From positions 590,001 through 654,000 of the forward strand of contig NZ_JBBNAD010000005.1 of the NCBI RefSeq assembly GCF_037996765.1: 64,000 nucleotides of DNA. Direction: 5' to 3'. The DNA comes from Bdellovibrio sp. GT3 (GTDB lineage: Bacteria; Bdellovibrionota; Bdellovibrionia; Bdellovibrionales; Bdellovibrionaceae). Shown here in pieces: positions 1 through 9,038 of this stretch. Position numbers and translations under genes: made by a program. The notes under the pieces are model-generated. The model did no database searches. It saw only the letters and a list, made by a program, of their open reading frames with translations, and was not told the DNA's origin. The number at the start of each line of letters is the position of its first letter. Within the stretch, counting starts at the first letter, position 1.

Positions 1-1598
1 ACTTCCGTGCCCGCGAAGCCAACGTTTACCGTCTGGCTGAGGTGTCTGCGAGCATCATCGATCAAATGGTTTCTCAGGGTGTTCCTTTTGCCCGTGAATA
101 CGGCGGTACGCTTGCCAACCGTTCTTTCGGTGGTGCGCAGGTTTCCCGTACGTTCTATGCCCGTGGTCAAACCGGCCAGCAGCTTTTGTTGGGTGCATAC
201 TCGCAAATGATGAGACAGGTTGATGCTGGCACAGTGGAGCTTCGTTATCGTCGTGAGATGTTGGACGTGGTTATCGTTGATGGCAAAGCTCGCGGTATCA
301 TCGTTCGCAATCTTTTGACAGGTGAAATTGAATCTCACGAAGCGGATGCGGTCGTTATCGCTTCCGGTGGTTATTCCAACGTATTCTTCCTTTCCACAAA
401 TGCGATGAACTGTGCAGTGACGGCGGCATGGAAAGCCCACAAACGTGGGGCTTACTTTGCGAATCCTTGCTACACACAAATCCATCCAACCTGCATCCCA
501 GTTCACGGAGAGAATCAGTCTAAATTGACTTTGATGTCTGAGTCTTTGCGTAATGACGGTCGCGTTTGGGTTCCTAAAGCGGTTGGTGATAAACGTCATC
601 CAAATGACATCCCTGAAAACGAACGTGACTATTACTTGGAGCGCGTTTACCCGTCTTTCGGTAACTTGGCTCCTCGTGACGTGGCTTCTCGTCAGGCAAA
701 ATATGCATGCGATGAAGGCCGTGGTGTGAATGAATCCGGCAAAGCTGTTTACTTGGATTTCGCTGACGCTATCAAGCGTCTGGGTGAAGATAAAATTTCA
801 GAACGTTACGGCAATTTGTTTGAAATGTACGACAAAATTACCGGCGAAAATCCTTATAAACGCCCAATGAAAATCTATCCGGCACCTCACTACACAATGG
901 GTGGCTTGTGGGTTGACTACAATCTTCAATCAACAATTCCAGGCTTGTTCGTGGCTGGGGAAGCAAACTTCTCTGACCATGGTGCGAACCGTTTGGGTGC
1001 ATCTGCATTGATGCAAGGTTTGGCTGACGGATACTTTGTTCTTCCGTACACAATCGGCAACTATCTGGGTGGAACAAAACTTGATAAGGTTACGACTTCT
1101 GATGACGCCTTTAAAGCAGCAGCTGATGGTGTAAGAAAAGAAATCAGCACTCTAATTGGCATTAAGGGCAATCGCACCGTCGACAGCTTCCATAAAGAGC
1201 TTGGTAACATCATGTGGGAAAACTGCGGCATGGGTCGTAACGAAGCTGGTCTTAAAAAGGCCATTCAGGAGATCCCAAAACTTCGCGAGGAATTCTGGCA
1301 AAACGTGCGTATTCCAGGAGATCCAAACTATCTTAACGTTGAGCTTGAAAAGGCCGGCCGCGTGGCTGACTTCTTGGAGCTTGGTGAGTTGATGTGCCGT
1401 GATGCTTTGGAGCGCCAAGAGTCTTGTGGTGGTCATTTCCGTGAAGAGTATCAAGACAAGGGTGAAGCGAAACGTGATGATGAAAAATTCTGTCACGTGG
1501 CCGCGTGGGAATACACTGGTGAAAACAAAGCATCAGTTCGCCACAAAGAAGAGCTTGTTTTTGATAACGTTCACCTAGCAACTCGTAGCTATAAATAA
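1..1598 (+). CDS. sdhA: Succinate dehydrogenase/fumarate reductase flavoprotein subunit (5' end missing)
   Basis: This is the C-terminal part of the FAD subunit that interconverts succinate and fumarate at the inner membrane. The reading frame is open from base 3 and the true start lies upstream of the window; the apparent start at 42 is an internal GTG. The visible part has the substrate-domain stretch around [16 protein letters not shown] and the C-terminal FAD segment [20 protein letters not shown], with the capping helix [12 protein letters not shown] after it. The FeS subunit gene follows after 10 bases, so the two are one operon; the cytochrome b subunit is expected upstream. By its motifs it resembles the long flavoproteins of the Bacteroidetes/Deltaproteobacteria-type complexes. 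Direction of the reaction in vivo cannot be read from sequence, so frdA is an equally fair name. Confidence 0.93.
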   Translation, partial: FRAREANVYRLAEVSASIIDQMVSQGVPFAREYGGTLANRSFGGAQVSRTFYARGQTGQQLLLGAYSQMMRQVDAGTVELRYRREMLDVVIVDGKARGIIVRNLLTGEIESHEADAVVIASGGYSNVFFLSTNAMNCAVTAAWKAHKRGAYFANPCYTQIHPTCIPVHGENQSKLTLMSESLRNDGRVWVPKAVGDKRHPNDIPENERDYYLERVYPSFGNLAPRDVASRQAKYACDEGRGVNESGKAVYLDFADAIKRLGEDKISERYGNLFEMYDKITGENPYKRPMKIYPAPHYTMGGLWVDYNLQSTIPGLFVAGEANFSDHGANRLGASALMQGLADGYFVLPYTIGNYLGGTKLDKVTTSDDAFKAAADGVRKEISTLIGIKGNRTVDSFHKELGNIMWENCGMGRNEAGLKKAIQEIPKLREEFWQNVRIPGDPNYLNVELEKAGRVADFLELGELMCRDALERQESCGGHFREEYQDKGEAKRDDEKFCHVAAWEYTGENKASVRHKEELVFDNVHLATRSYK

Positions 1599-1608
1599 GA
1601 GGCTGAAA

Positions 1609-2397
1609 ATGAGTGGTAAAAATATCAATCTGACTTTGAAAGTTTGGAGACAAAAAGGACCTAAAGATTCAGGTTCTTTTGTTGAGTATCCTGCGAAAAA
1701 TGTGTCTGAACATGCTTCTTTCCTTGAGATGCTGGATGCTGTGAATGAAGAAATCGTAGCGAAAGGCGAAGAGCCTATCGCGTTTGACCATGACTGCCGT
1801 GAGGGTATTTGTGGTACTTGTGGTTTTGTTATCGATGGCGAAGCTCATGGTAAGTTGAAGGCAACAACAGTTTGCCAACTGCACATGCGTAACTACGAAG
1901 ACGGCGATACATTGACGATTGAGCCGTTCAGAGCAAACTCCTTCCCGGTGATCAAGGACTTGATGGTCGACCGTTCTGCGTTTGACCGTATCATTTCTTC
2001 CGGTGGTTATATTTCTCAAAACACGGGAAATCCCCAGGATGCGAATGCAATCCTGATTCCGAAAGCAGACTCTGACGAAGCAATGAGCTCAGCGACTTGT
2101 ATCGGTTGCGGTGCTTGCGTGGCAGCTTGTAAGAATGCTTCCGCAGCATTGTTTACTTCAGCTAAAATTTCTCACATGGCTTTGCTTCCGCAAGGTGCTG
2201 TTGAGAAAGATGAGCGCGCTCTTCGCATGGTTGCAGCCATGGACTCTGAGGGTTTCGGTGCTTGTACAACTACAGGTGCTTGCGAAGCTGCATGCCCGAA
2301 AGAAATTCAGCTGACCAATATCTCCCGCATGAATCGTCAATACTTGGGTGCTGTTTTAACTCAAAGACCTAAGCATAAAGACGGCGGCGCAGGATAG
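1609..2397 (+). CDS. sdhB: Succinate dehydrogenase/fumarate reductase iron-sulfur subunit
   Basis: A 262-residue electron-transfer subunit carrying electrons between the flavoprotein and the membrane quinone site. The N-terminal ferredoxin domain shows the 2Fe-2S motif [10 protein letters not shown]. The C-terminal domain shows [11 protein letters not shown] and later [12 protein letters not shown], the cysteine pattern that binds the 4Fe-4S and 3Fe-4S clusters. Its ATG lies 10 bases after the flavoprotein stop, so it is co-transcribed, and a strong terminator follows at 2438, marking the end of the operon. Confidence 0.94.
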   Translation: MSGKNINLTLKVWRQKGPKDSGSFVEYPAKNVSEHASFLEMLDAVNEEIVAKGEEPIAFDHDCREGICGTCGFVIDGEAHGKLKATTVCQLHMRNYEDGDTLTIEPFRANSFPVIKDLMVDRSAFDRIISSGGYISQNTGNPQDANAILIPKADSDEAMSSATCIGCGACVAACKNASAALFTSAKISHMALLPQGAVEKDERALRMVAAMDSEGFGACTTTGACEAACPKEIQLTNISRMNRQYLGAVLTQRPKHKDGGAG

Positions 2398-2437
2398 GCT
2401 GACATTCGCATCAGTTTAAATTTTTGTTCGTGATTCC

Positions 2438-2467
2438 AAGGGGTTCGGTTTTCCGAGCCCCTTTTTT
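2438..2467 (+). terminator. Intrinsic terminator after sdhB
   Basis: Stem AAGGGGTTCGG (2438-2448) pairs with CCGAGCCCCTT (2453-2463), with one G-U pair and a four-base loop, followed by a run of T. It closes the sdh operon. Confidence 0.9.
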
Positions 2468-2601
2468 TGTATTTATTTTTAACCTTTAAATTCTGCATCA
2501 TCGGTCGATCTCAATGAGAGACGCATCCTAGACCTTCATCTATGAATTTCCCCTAAAGCTCGAACATCAAACTTCCGAAATCTAGACCAAGGAATGGGCT
2601 T

Positions 2602-2847
2602 ATGAAGAAGATTGATCAACTTATGGCAGAATTGGGTTTTAACAAAAACGCACCAGATAGCGTGAAAGAAGCCTTTATAAAGCATTTAATAAAGGTCTCT
2701 GAAGGCGTGAACGTTGTTACTCCGTCTGAAAAGCGCGAAATTGCCCAACATCCCGAGAAAATTGTGCAGTTTAAGATGCCAGAGCAGATGAGTTTTGGTT
2801 TTGCCGACGAGAAAACAACTCGTCCTACAAGACCAAAGACTGGTTAA
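2602..2847 (+). CDS. Small hypothetical protein
   Basis: An 81-residue soluble, charged protein of unknown function. No signal peptide or membrane segment is visible; the first half looks helical and the tail is Thr/Pro/Lys-rich. An AAGGA-like ribosome site precedes the ATG. It stands alone between the sdh terminator and the subtilisin gene. I do not recognise a family. Confidence 0.6.
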   Translation: MKKIDQLMAELGFNKNAPDSVKEAFIKHLIKVSEGVNVVTPSEKREIAQHPEKIVQFKMPEQMSFGFADEKTTRPTRPKTG

Positions 2848-3007
2848 ATAACCTATAAACACAGGACTTAGGTCTAGGTTTTTGACCTCAAATAAAAACA
2901 AATAAAATCCTAACTTTGCGATTGGTACCATTTTGGAACTGGGGAACCACTAGGCAATTATTGCCGAGACCTTCCTCGGGCTGAAATCACCCATCGAAGG
3001 AGGGATT

Positions 3008-4609
3008 ATGAGAGGGCTTATCGGAAGAGCCATGCTCGGTTTGTTCGTTTCTGTAAGCGCGTTCGCTGCTAAACCTGAAGCTGTGCCTGGTGAATACATT
3101 GTTCAACTTAAAAATCAGTATGCTATTCAGTCTACACAAATTCTAAGTCAGCAATTGGGCGCTTATGTTAAGAGCACAATTCCTCAAATGAATATCGTGG
3201 TAATTAAAAAGCCGGTATTTGAACTTACTGACAGTGTTGTTAAAACACTTTCTCAAAACCCAATGGTTGATATCGTTGAACCAAACTTTATCTACCGTAT
3301 TAACAAAACACCAAACGATCCAATGTTGGGCCGCCTTTGGGGTATGAATAACTCCAACAACGCAGGTGTGGACGTTGGAGCTCTTCAAGCTTGGGATATT
3401 ACAACAGGTTCAAAAGATGTTCTTGTTGCAGTAATCGATACTGGTATTGATTACAATCATCCAGATCTTAAAGAAAACATGTGGTCGAACCAAGCTGAGC
3501 TAAATGGTCAGCCGGGTGTGGACGATGACGGTAACGGCATCGTGGACGATATCTACGGCGCAAACTTCGTGAATGCGGCGAAACCAACGGGTAACCCACT
3601 TGATGACCACAGCCACGGTACACATTGCTCCGGTACAATCGGTGCAAAAGGTGACGACGGTGTTGGTATCGTAGGTGTTGCGTGGAATGTTCGTTTGATG
3701 GGTGTAAAATTCCTTTCTGCAGATGGTTCCGGTTCCCTAGAGGGCGCACTTAAAGGTATCGACTATGCTGTGAGCATGGGTGCGACGATCCTTTCGAACT
3801 CTTGGGGTGGCGGTGGCTACTCTGAAACTTTGAAACAGGCGATCCAAAGAGCGAACGACAAAGGTGTTCTGTTTGTTGCAGCGGCTGGTAACGAATCCAA
3901 CGACAACGATGCGAACCCGACTTACCCTGCCACTTACGATGTTCCTAACGTTCTTTCTGTAGCGGCAATTGATGAAAAAGGCTCTTTGGCTTCTTTCTCC
4001 AACTACGGAAAAAACAAAGTTCACGTGGCTGCTCCTGGTGTGAACATTTACTCATCCACTAAAAATGGTGGTTACAGCTCTTACTCTGGTACATCAATGG
4101 CGACTCCGCATGTTTCCGGTATTGCGGCTTTGATCGCTTCCAATGAGCCAGGTTTGAACGGCATCCAAATTAAAGAGCGCATTATGGCGACTGCGAAGCC
4201 TTACCCAACTCTACGTGGTAAAGTTCGCACAAAAGGTATTGCAAATGCTTACACAGCTTTGACAAACACTGAGCCGGTTCCAGATCCAAATGACCCGGTT
4301 AACTGGCAAACTGTGACTGCAAGTGTTTCTTCTGCTCACCCGTACGCAAGCAAATCCAACGAGACATTCGAAGTGAATGTTCCGGGCGCGAAGCAAATTG
4401 CAGTCTACTTTGAAAAATTCGACACTGAACGTGATTACGATAAAGTTATGATCTACGATTCCACAGGGAAATTGGTTCAAACTTTGTCTGGTAAAGCAGA
4501 TGACACTCTTAGCACCGTGATCGAAGGAAGCTCTGCTAAAATCGTTTTCACTTCTGATGACTCTGTAAACCGTTATGGTTTCGACATCACTAAAATTGCT
4601 TTCCGTTAG
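3008..4609 (+). CDS. Exported subtilisin-family (S8) serine protease
   Basis: A 533-residue secreted endopeptidase. Residues 1-20 are a Sec signal peptide ending in AFA. Residues about 27-95 (GEYIVQLK ... PNFIYRIN) are an I9-type inhibitor propeptide. The catalytic domain follows with Asp144 in VIDTGID, His203 in HSHGTHC, oxyanion Asn295 in AAGNES and Ser363 in GTSMATPH, so the triad is complete. About 110 residues at the C-terminus form a beta-rich domain resembling CUB/pre-peptidase modules. A strong GAAGGAGGG ribosome site precedes the ATG and a terminator lies 20 bases after the stop, so it is monocistronic. In a predator it would suit prey protein digestion, but that role is inference. 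Confidence 0.95.
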   Translation: MRGLIGRAMLGLFVSVSAFAAKPEAVPGEYIVQLKNQYAIQSTQILSQQLGAYVKSTIPQMNIVVIKKPVFELTDSVVKTLSQNPMVDIVEPNFIYRINKTPNDPMLGRLWGMNNSNNAGVDVGALQAWDITTGSKDVLVAVIDTGIDYNHPDLKENMWSNQAELNGQPGVDDDGNGIVDDIYGANFVNAAKPTGNPLDDHSHGTHCSGTIGAKGDDGVGIVGVAWNVRLMGVKFLSADGSGSLEGALKGIDYAVSMGATILSNSWGGGGYSETLKQAIQRANDKGVLFVAAAGNESNDNDANPTYPATYDVPNVLSVAAIDEKGSLASFSNYGKNKVHVAAPGVNIYSSTKNGGYSSYSGTSMATPHVSGIAALIASNEPGLNGIQIKERIMATAKPYPTLRGKVRTKGIANAYTALTNTEPVPDPNDPVNWQTVTASVSSAHPYASKSNETFEVNVPGAKQIAVYFEKFDTERDYDKVMIYDSTGKLVQTLSGKADDTLSTVIEGSSAKIVFTSDDSVNRYGFDITKIAFR

Positions 4610-4631
4610 TCCTGACTAACAGGCAAATAGC

Positions 4632-4669
4632 AAAAGCCATCTCGTAAAGCGGGATGGCTTTTTGTTTTT
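4632..4669 (+). terminator. Intrinsic terminator after S8 protease
   Basis: Stem AAAAGCCATCTCG (4632-4644) pairs with CGGGATGGCTTTT (4650-4662), one G-U pair, loop of five, then a T-rich tract. Confidence 0.9.
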
Positions 4670-4742
4670 AATCAGTATCAAACCTCCACTGCTGCCATAT
4701 GGAAAAAGCCCGTCAATACTAGAAGGAATTGATGGAGGTTGC

Positions 4743-5276
4743 ATGGAACCCGAATTGCAGCGAAATAGACCCACTCCGCAACGTAAGCCGGTTTACCGTC
4801 CCGAAAATAAAAAGAATGAACCGATTCGTAAGCATGTCGACGAGAGTGCTTTTGAGCAGAAGTCTTTTGCGCAGGAATCCAGCGTTATTGTCGGCACCTG
4901 TCTGATCGTTTCCGGGTTCATCGGATTCGTTATGACCAATTTCCTGGGAATGCATCTTACTCCTGCACACAACATGATTCTTCTGGTGTCTGGTGCAGCC
5001 TTGGTAGCTATGGGCTTTAAGAAAGAACCAGTCGCCAGAAAGTGCGCGATGATTGTTGGTGCATTCTTTGCCGTTATTGGAGTTCTGGGGTATGTCGTTG
5101 GAGCGCCAGGTATTGCGACAACTGGAAACATGCAACGGGATGATTTTCTGTGGATTGTGTCTCCGGAAGTTCTGGAGATGGGCTCTAGGGATCACAACAT
5201 ACATCTGCTGACGGCGGCGATTTTACTTGCCTGCTCCATCATGAGATTTAAACGCCGAAAACTTCAGGGCCTTTAG
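4743..5276 (+). CDS. Four-helix inner-membrane protein of unknown function
   Basis: A 177-residue protein with a basic, proline-rich cytoplasmic N-terminus (about 45 residues) followed by four hydrophobic segments, roughly SSVIVGTCLIVSGFIGF, MILLVSGAALVAMGF, CAMIVGAFFAVIGVLGYVVG and LLTAAILLACSIM. I chose ATG 4743 because GGAGG sits five bases upstream; the frame is open back to 4662 but that point lies inside the preceding terminator. Its stop overlaps the stop of the convergent hydrolase gene by four bases. No recognised family. Confidence 0.75.
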   Translation: MEPELQRNRPTPQRKPVYRPENKKNEPIRKHVDESAFEQKSFAQESSVIVGTCLIVSGFIGFVMTNFLGMHLTPAHNMILLVSGAALVAMGFKKEPVARKCAMIVGAFFAVIGVLGYVVGAPGIATTGNMQRDDFLWIVSPEVLEMGSRDHNIHLLTAAILLACSIMRFKRRKLQGL

Positions 5277-6154
5277 TCTTCAGAGATGCCTTCATTTAGA
5301 AACTTTTCAATTTTCAGGTTTGTATAGTCAGGGAAATCAAGCTGTGTGCAGTGAGAACCGTATGGCACGAGCACAAACTCGGAGTGCTTGATTTTCTCTT
5401 TCAGGTGATACTGAAATCGGATGGGTGTAACTGCGTCTTTTTCGCCCGAGATCACCAACACCGGTACATTGATGGTTTCAAGAATTGATTCACCATCGAA
5501 CTTCATGAGCTCTTCAAATAATGCAATGAAGACTCTCAAATTCATGCGCGCGACTCCGCGACAATAAACTTCGATGTCCTTGAAATGAGTCACTCGCAAA
5601 TTAAAGCCGCCGGCCAATGCAGTTGCATACATTGCCAGTGGATTATCAACCGCGACTTTCCACAGAGTATTCCACAGGTCCGGCGCGCTGTCGTACTGCC
5701 CTTTTACGAAATAAAAAAACGGCTCGACGACATCAAGACCAAACATTCCTTTGATGGGATTTCTGGCAAAGCCATTGATGAACACCATCGACCGAATAAG
5801 TTCTGGGTGCATTGAATAGAGGTTCAGTAAAACGGGCGCTCCAAAGCTATGACCCGCAAAGTGTGCACTCTTAAGTCCAAGATGCTCCAGCAATCCTGCA
5901 ATGTCCTTGCAGACGGCTTCCAAAGTCAGCTGACTCATGTCTGCAATTGGTGTGCTTTTATGATGCCCGCGCAAATCAAATGCGATCACTTGATAATTGC
6001 GAGAGAAATATTCGATTTGATAGTGCCAGTGATTAATAGGACATGCGATTCCATAGATAAGAACCAGCGGATCACCCTGCCCGTGAGTTTCATAATAGAT
6101 AGAGGTGCCGTCATAGCTTTCAAATGTTCCGATGCTTTTGGATGTGGTTTCCAT
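5273..6154 (-). CDS. Alpha/beta-hydrolase fold protein
   Basis: A 293-residue cytoplasmic hydrolase. The nucleophile elbow is GHSFGAP with Ser103; the acid is probably Asp240 in SGEKDAVTP and the base His268 in GSHCTQ, giving a complete triad. The motif DLRGHHKS after strand 4 is typical of the Abhydrolase_1 family (esterases, lactonases, haloperoxidase-like enzymes). A GAGGA ribosome site precedes the ATG. The substrate cannot be told from sequence. The upstream FHA gene runs the same way 20 bases away, so the two may be co-transcribed. Confidence 0.88.
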   Translation of the reverse strand: METTSKSIGTFESYDGTSIYYETHGQGDPLVLIYGIACPINHWHYQIEYFSRNYQVIAFDLRGHHKSTPIADMSQLTLEAVCKDIAGLLEHLGLKSAHFAGHSFGAPVLLNLYSMHPELIRSMVFINGFARNPIKGMFGLDVVEPFFYFVKGQYDSAPDLWNTLWKVAVDNPLAMYATALAGGFNLRVTHFKDIEVYCRGVARMNLRVFIALFEELMKFDGESILETINVPVLVISGEKDAVTPIRFQYHLKEKIKHSEFVLVPYGSHCTQLDFPDYTNLKIEKFLNEGISED

Positions 6155-6174
6155 GACGTTCCTCGAAGCTCAAT

Positions 6175-6864
6175 CTATAGATATGAAACTTTAATAACCG
6201 TGCTACCGACAGCAATCATATCACCATCATGCAACGTTTCGGCAGAGACCTTTTTATTGTTAAGCGTAACCCGGCCAATGGCTAAGACCTTAAGCTGAAC
6301 CTGGCCCGGAAGTGCCACAAACTTGAAGGCATCCCGAGGGGCATCCACATCCAGAAGCTCGATATCCAGGGAGTCAGCGCCCGCAGTTCTGGGACCATAC
6401 CCTAAAATAATTTCCTCATCGGCCTGAATGCCGCGAAGAAAGGTCAGCTTTAGCGCCGGAGAGAATCTTTCAATTTCAATCGAAGGCTGTGTGTTTTCAA
6501 TTTTGGAATCGGGAATCTTGGCGCTTAAAATATTGCGCCAAGTCAAAAGACGTTCGAAGCTTCCCGCCTCTTCTTCCTCAACACTGACGACTTTAAACTG
6601 AGTACGGCCAACCTCGAAGATAACCCCCGGAATTAACGCTACTTTTTTCACACGGCGGCCCGAAATGTACAGCCCGTTTGAGGAATCCAGATCCAACAGT
6701 ACCAGTTGCGCCTTACCATCCAAAGCCACTTGGGCATGGGTTCCTGAAACCTTTGGATCCTTAATAACGATGTCTGCCTGGGATCTGCCCAGGGTCATTC
6801 CGTCGCGCAATTGCAGCCGCGAACCTTCGTTAACTCCATTAAGAATCTCAATAAAAGTGACCAT
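6175..6864 (-). CDS. FHA-domain protein, probably with a second degenerate FHA domain
   Basis: A 229-residue cytoplasmic protein. The N-terminal forkhead-associated domain, which binds phosphothreonine, shows the conserved GR (residues 26-27), SGTH (40-43) and SSNG (61-64) motifs. The second half (GRVTLNNKKVSAETLHDGDMIAVGSTVIKV) has the C-terminal pattern of another FHA fold, but its GR and SxxH core is not evident. No kinase is visible nearby. It lies just upstream of the hydrolase gene on the same strand and is divergent from rpsF. Confidence 0.85.
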   Translation of the reverse strand: MVTFIEILNGVNEGSRLQLRDGMTLGRSQADIVIKDPKVSGTHAQVALDGKAQLVLLDLDSSNGLYISGRRVKKVALIPGVIFEVGRTQFKVVSVEEEEAGSFERLLTWRNILSAKIPDSKIENTQPSIEIERFSPALKLTFLRGIQADEEIILGYGPRTAGADSLDIELLDVDAPRDAFKFVALPGQVQLKVLAIGRVTLNNKKVSAETLHDGDMIAVGSTVIKVSYL

Positions 6865-6959
6865 TTAGGTATGATAGGGCTGGATTCCCATGTTTCAAAG
6901 GACTATTCCTTGTGCTCAAACTTAAGGCGTGCTAAACCCGTTAAACATTTTAAAAGTCA

Positions 6960-7003
6960 TCCTTGTTCCCACCCCTGTATGGTGGGGGCTTTAACCGAAA
7001 GGA
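6960..7003 (+). promoter_or_regulatory. Candidate S6:S18-binding leader of rpsF
   Basis: An outer helix TCCTT (6960-6964) with AAGGA (6999-7003) encloses an upper hairpin CCCACC (6968-6973) with GGTGGG (6981-6986). The 3' side of the internal loop carries TTAACCGA. An ACCG in an asymmetric 3' internal loop is the hallmark of the known rpsF leader motif that mimics the 16S site for the S6:S18 dimer. The lower helix covers the ribosome binding site AAAGGA, so bound protein would be expected to block translation. Confidence 0.55.
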
Positions 7004-7009
7004 TTATAC

Positions 7010-7456
7010 ATGGAAACTAAAAACACTATGCCTTACGAGGTTGTAGTTCTTATGCATCCAGATGCAACTCTTGAAGACCAAAAAGAGCTTTTCAAGAAGA
7101 ACAAATCAACTATCGAGACTTTCAAAGGGACTATCAACTCTTTGGAAACTTGGGGCAAACGTAACTTGGCGACACCAATCGGCAAGTTGAAAAAAGCGAC
7201 ATACTTCCACTCTACATTCGAGGCTGACACTCAAGCTATCGCTGAGTTGGAACGTACTATGCGTATCAACGACAAAGTACTTCGCTTCATGCACACTCGT
7301 CTTGATGAGCGTGTTTCTTTGGCTAAGTTCATGGAAGGCTTCAAAAAAGGTCTTTCTGAATCTGCTGCTCGTGAAAAAGAGCGCGAAGCTAAAATGCAAG
7401 CTCGTAAAGCTGCGTTCGCTGCTGCTAAAGCAGACCGCGCTGAACGTGGCGAGTAA
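7010..7456 (+). CDS. rpsF: 30S ribosomal protein S6
   Basis: A 148-residue ribosomal protein of the 30S platform that pairs with S18. The core PYEVVVLMHPDATLEDQ ... TYFHSTFEADTQAIAELERTMRINDKVLRFM is typical S6. The C-terminal 35 residues are an Ala/Arg/Lys/Glu-rich tail, longer than in many S6 proteins. It heads an operon with a membrane protein and rplI; the usual partner gene rpsR is absent here. Confidence 0.96.
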   Translation: METKNTMPYEVVVLMHPDATLEDQKELFKKNKSTIETFKGTINSLETWGKRNLATPIGKLKKATYFHSTFEADTQAIAELERTMRINDKVLRFMHTRLDERVSLAKFMEGFKKGLSESAAREKEREAKMQARKAAFAAAKADRAERGE

Positions 7457-7471
7457 TTAAAGGCGTAAGCC

Positions 7472-8359
7472 ATGAAGAAGACAGCGTCACCACAGAAATT
7501 CATCACAGTTTCATCTCTCTCGATTTTGTTGTCGATGATGACCGTGGTGTTCGGCGCTCCTCTTCTTCGTGTGCTCCGTCAGACTTACGGTCCTTGGGCC
7601 TTTTGGATCCTGGGACTGTTGGTAACAGGGGCTTCGTGGCTCCTCAACGCTCAACCTTTAGCAATGTTCATTGGCTCCGTTTGGATGACTTTAGGGGTAT
7701 ACAATGAACTTGAGCAAAGAGGATTTGGGTGGTGGAAGTCCGGCATTCTGAGCGTACTGCTTGGGACAGGTGCTGCAAGCATCTCTCTTTACGGTGCCTT
7801 CAAAGTGAATGGGATTAACACGTACGCTGAAGTTCAAAAACTGGTCGAACAGTTTACTGAGCAGGTTCAGAAAATGAATCCCGCAGTTAAATTGGACGCT
7901 TCAGTTCTGATGCAGCAAGTTCCATCAGCCATTGCGATTACTTTGATTCTCGCTTTAGGTGTGGGACTAATATTTGAGAGAAGGGTTTTTTCGTGGCTCA
8001 ATTTGCCCCGCGAGAAAATTGCCTCTCAGCTCAATTTGTTAGAATATCGCCTGCCCGATTTTTTTATCTGGGTTGCGATGACAGCCTTCCTTCTAACAAT
8101 GGTGAGTTTTGGCGGTAAGGCCATTGCGATCCTCGCAGTTAATATAGTGAACGTAGCACTCGTTCTTTATTTTTTTCAGGGGTTAGCAGTGTTGGAGGTA
8201 TGTCTTAATTCGATGCGAGCAGGAACGTTCACACGAGTTTTGGTGTACATAATCTTGGTCGGCCAGTTGGTGCTTGTATTAAGTGTCATTGGTTTGATCG
8301 ATTACTGGTTGGATTTTAGAAGTCGCATCCGCAAGATGACGGCTCCCAAAGCCAGCTAA
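7472..8359 (+). CDS. DUF2232 (YybS-like) polytopic membrane protein
   Basis: A 295-residue integral membrane protein with about eight hydrophobic segments in the order seen in DUF2232/YybS-like proteins, which in many Deltaproteobacteria sit between rpsR and rplI. It starts 15 bases after rpsF and ends 42 bases before rplI, so it belongs to the ribosomal operon. A loop of about 40 polar residues (VNGINTYAEVQKLVEQFTEQ region) lies in the middle. The biochemical role of the family is unknown; assignment rests on topology and synteny. Confidence 0.72.
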   Translation: MKKTASPQKFITVSSLSILLSMMTVVFGAPLLRVLRQTYGPWAFWILGLLVTGASWLLNAQPLAMFIGSVWMTLGVYNELEQRGFGWWKSGILSVLLGTGAASISLYGAFKVNGINTYAEVQKLVEQFTEQVQKMNPAVKLDASVLMQQVPSAIAITLILALGVGLIFERRVFSWLNLPREKIASQLNLLEYRLPDFFIWVAMTAFLLTMVSFGGKAIAILAVNIVNVALVLYFFQGLAVLEVCLNSMRAGTFTRVLVYIILVGQLVLVLSVIGLIDYWLDFRSRIRKMTAPKAS

Positions 8360-8401
8360 TACTAATTTCACTTTGGCTTTTGCCGAAGTAATGGAGATCA
8401 C

Positions 8402-8848
8402 ATGAAAGTTATTCTTCAAAAAGACGTTAAAGATGTTGGCCGTGTTGGTGAGTTGGTGAACGTTTCTGAAGGTTTCGCAAGAAACTTCTTGTTCCCACGT
8501 AAATTGGCTGCTGAAGCTACAGAAAAACGCGTAAAAGAATACGAACACTTGAAACGCGTTGCTGAAACTAAAAAGAAAAAAGCTATGGCTGAACGCCAAG
8601 AGCTTTTGAACAAAGTTAACGGCACTACTGTAATGTTCAAACTTCAAGCTGGCGCAGACTCTGACAAGCTTTTCGGTACTGTAACAACTACAGATATCTC
8701 TAAAGAGCTTCAAAAAATGGGTCACTCTATCGACCGTCGCGATATCCTTTTGGAAGAGCCAATCAAAGTATTGGGTCAACACAAAGCGGTTATCCGTTAC
8801 GCTGAAGGTTTGGAAGCTAAGATCCAAATCGCAGTTGAGCGCGCATAA
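8402..8848 (+). CDS. rplI: 50S ribosomal protein L9
   Basis: A 148-residue protein with the L9 N-terminal signature MKVILQKDVKDVGRVGELVN and FARNFLFPRKLA, a long connecting helix, and the C-terminal 23S-binding domain. Length is standard. GGAGA precedes the ATG. A terminator at 8877 ends the rpsF-rplI operon. Confidence 0.97.
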   Translation: MKVILQKDVKDVGRVGELVNVSEGFARNFLFPRKLAAEATEKRVKEYEHLKRVAETKKKKAMAERQELLNKVNGTTVMFKLQAGADSDKLFGTVTTTDISKELQKMGHSIDRRDILLEEPIKVLGQHKAVIRYAEGLEAKIQIAVERA

Positions 8849-8876
8849 TTTACCAAATAGTACGCAAAACTATGAG

Positions 8877-8908
8877 AGAGGCCTCGGATTTCCGGGGCCT
8901 CTTTTTTA
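8877..8908 (+). terminator. Intrinsic terminator after rplI
   Basis: Stem AGAGGCCTCGG (8877-8887) with CCGGGGCCTCT (8892-8902), loop ATTT, then six T. Its core GGCCTCGG-N4-CCGGGGCC is nearly the same as in the terminator at 10089. Confidence 0.92.
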
Positions 8909-8955
8909 TTTGCGGTATAAGACGCGTCCCGGAACGTTTGTCATCTTTACCATAA

Positions 8956-8972
8956 CGTAATCTTATGGATTA
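8956..8972. promoter_or_regulatory. Inverted repeat upstream of the trypsin-like gene
   Basis: GTAATC and GATTAC arms separated by TTATG, about 70 bases before the next start codon. Its size and position fit a repressor or activator operator, but a chance palindrome is possible. Confidence 0.3.
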
Positions 8973-9038
8973 CATCGAATTTTTTATATTGCCCTGGTTC
9001 CAATTTGGGTGTTTAAAGGCGCCATTGGAGGGGGTTCC

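Noticed and set aside
2953-2979. Two overlapping hairpins (GGCAAT/ATTGCC and CCGAG/CTCGG) before the subtilisin gene as a riboswitch
   Set aside because: Short arms, no recognisable aptamer, and the ribosome site is free; may be chance.
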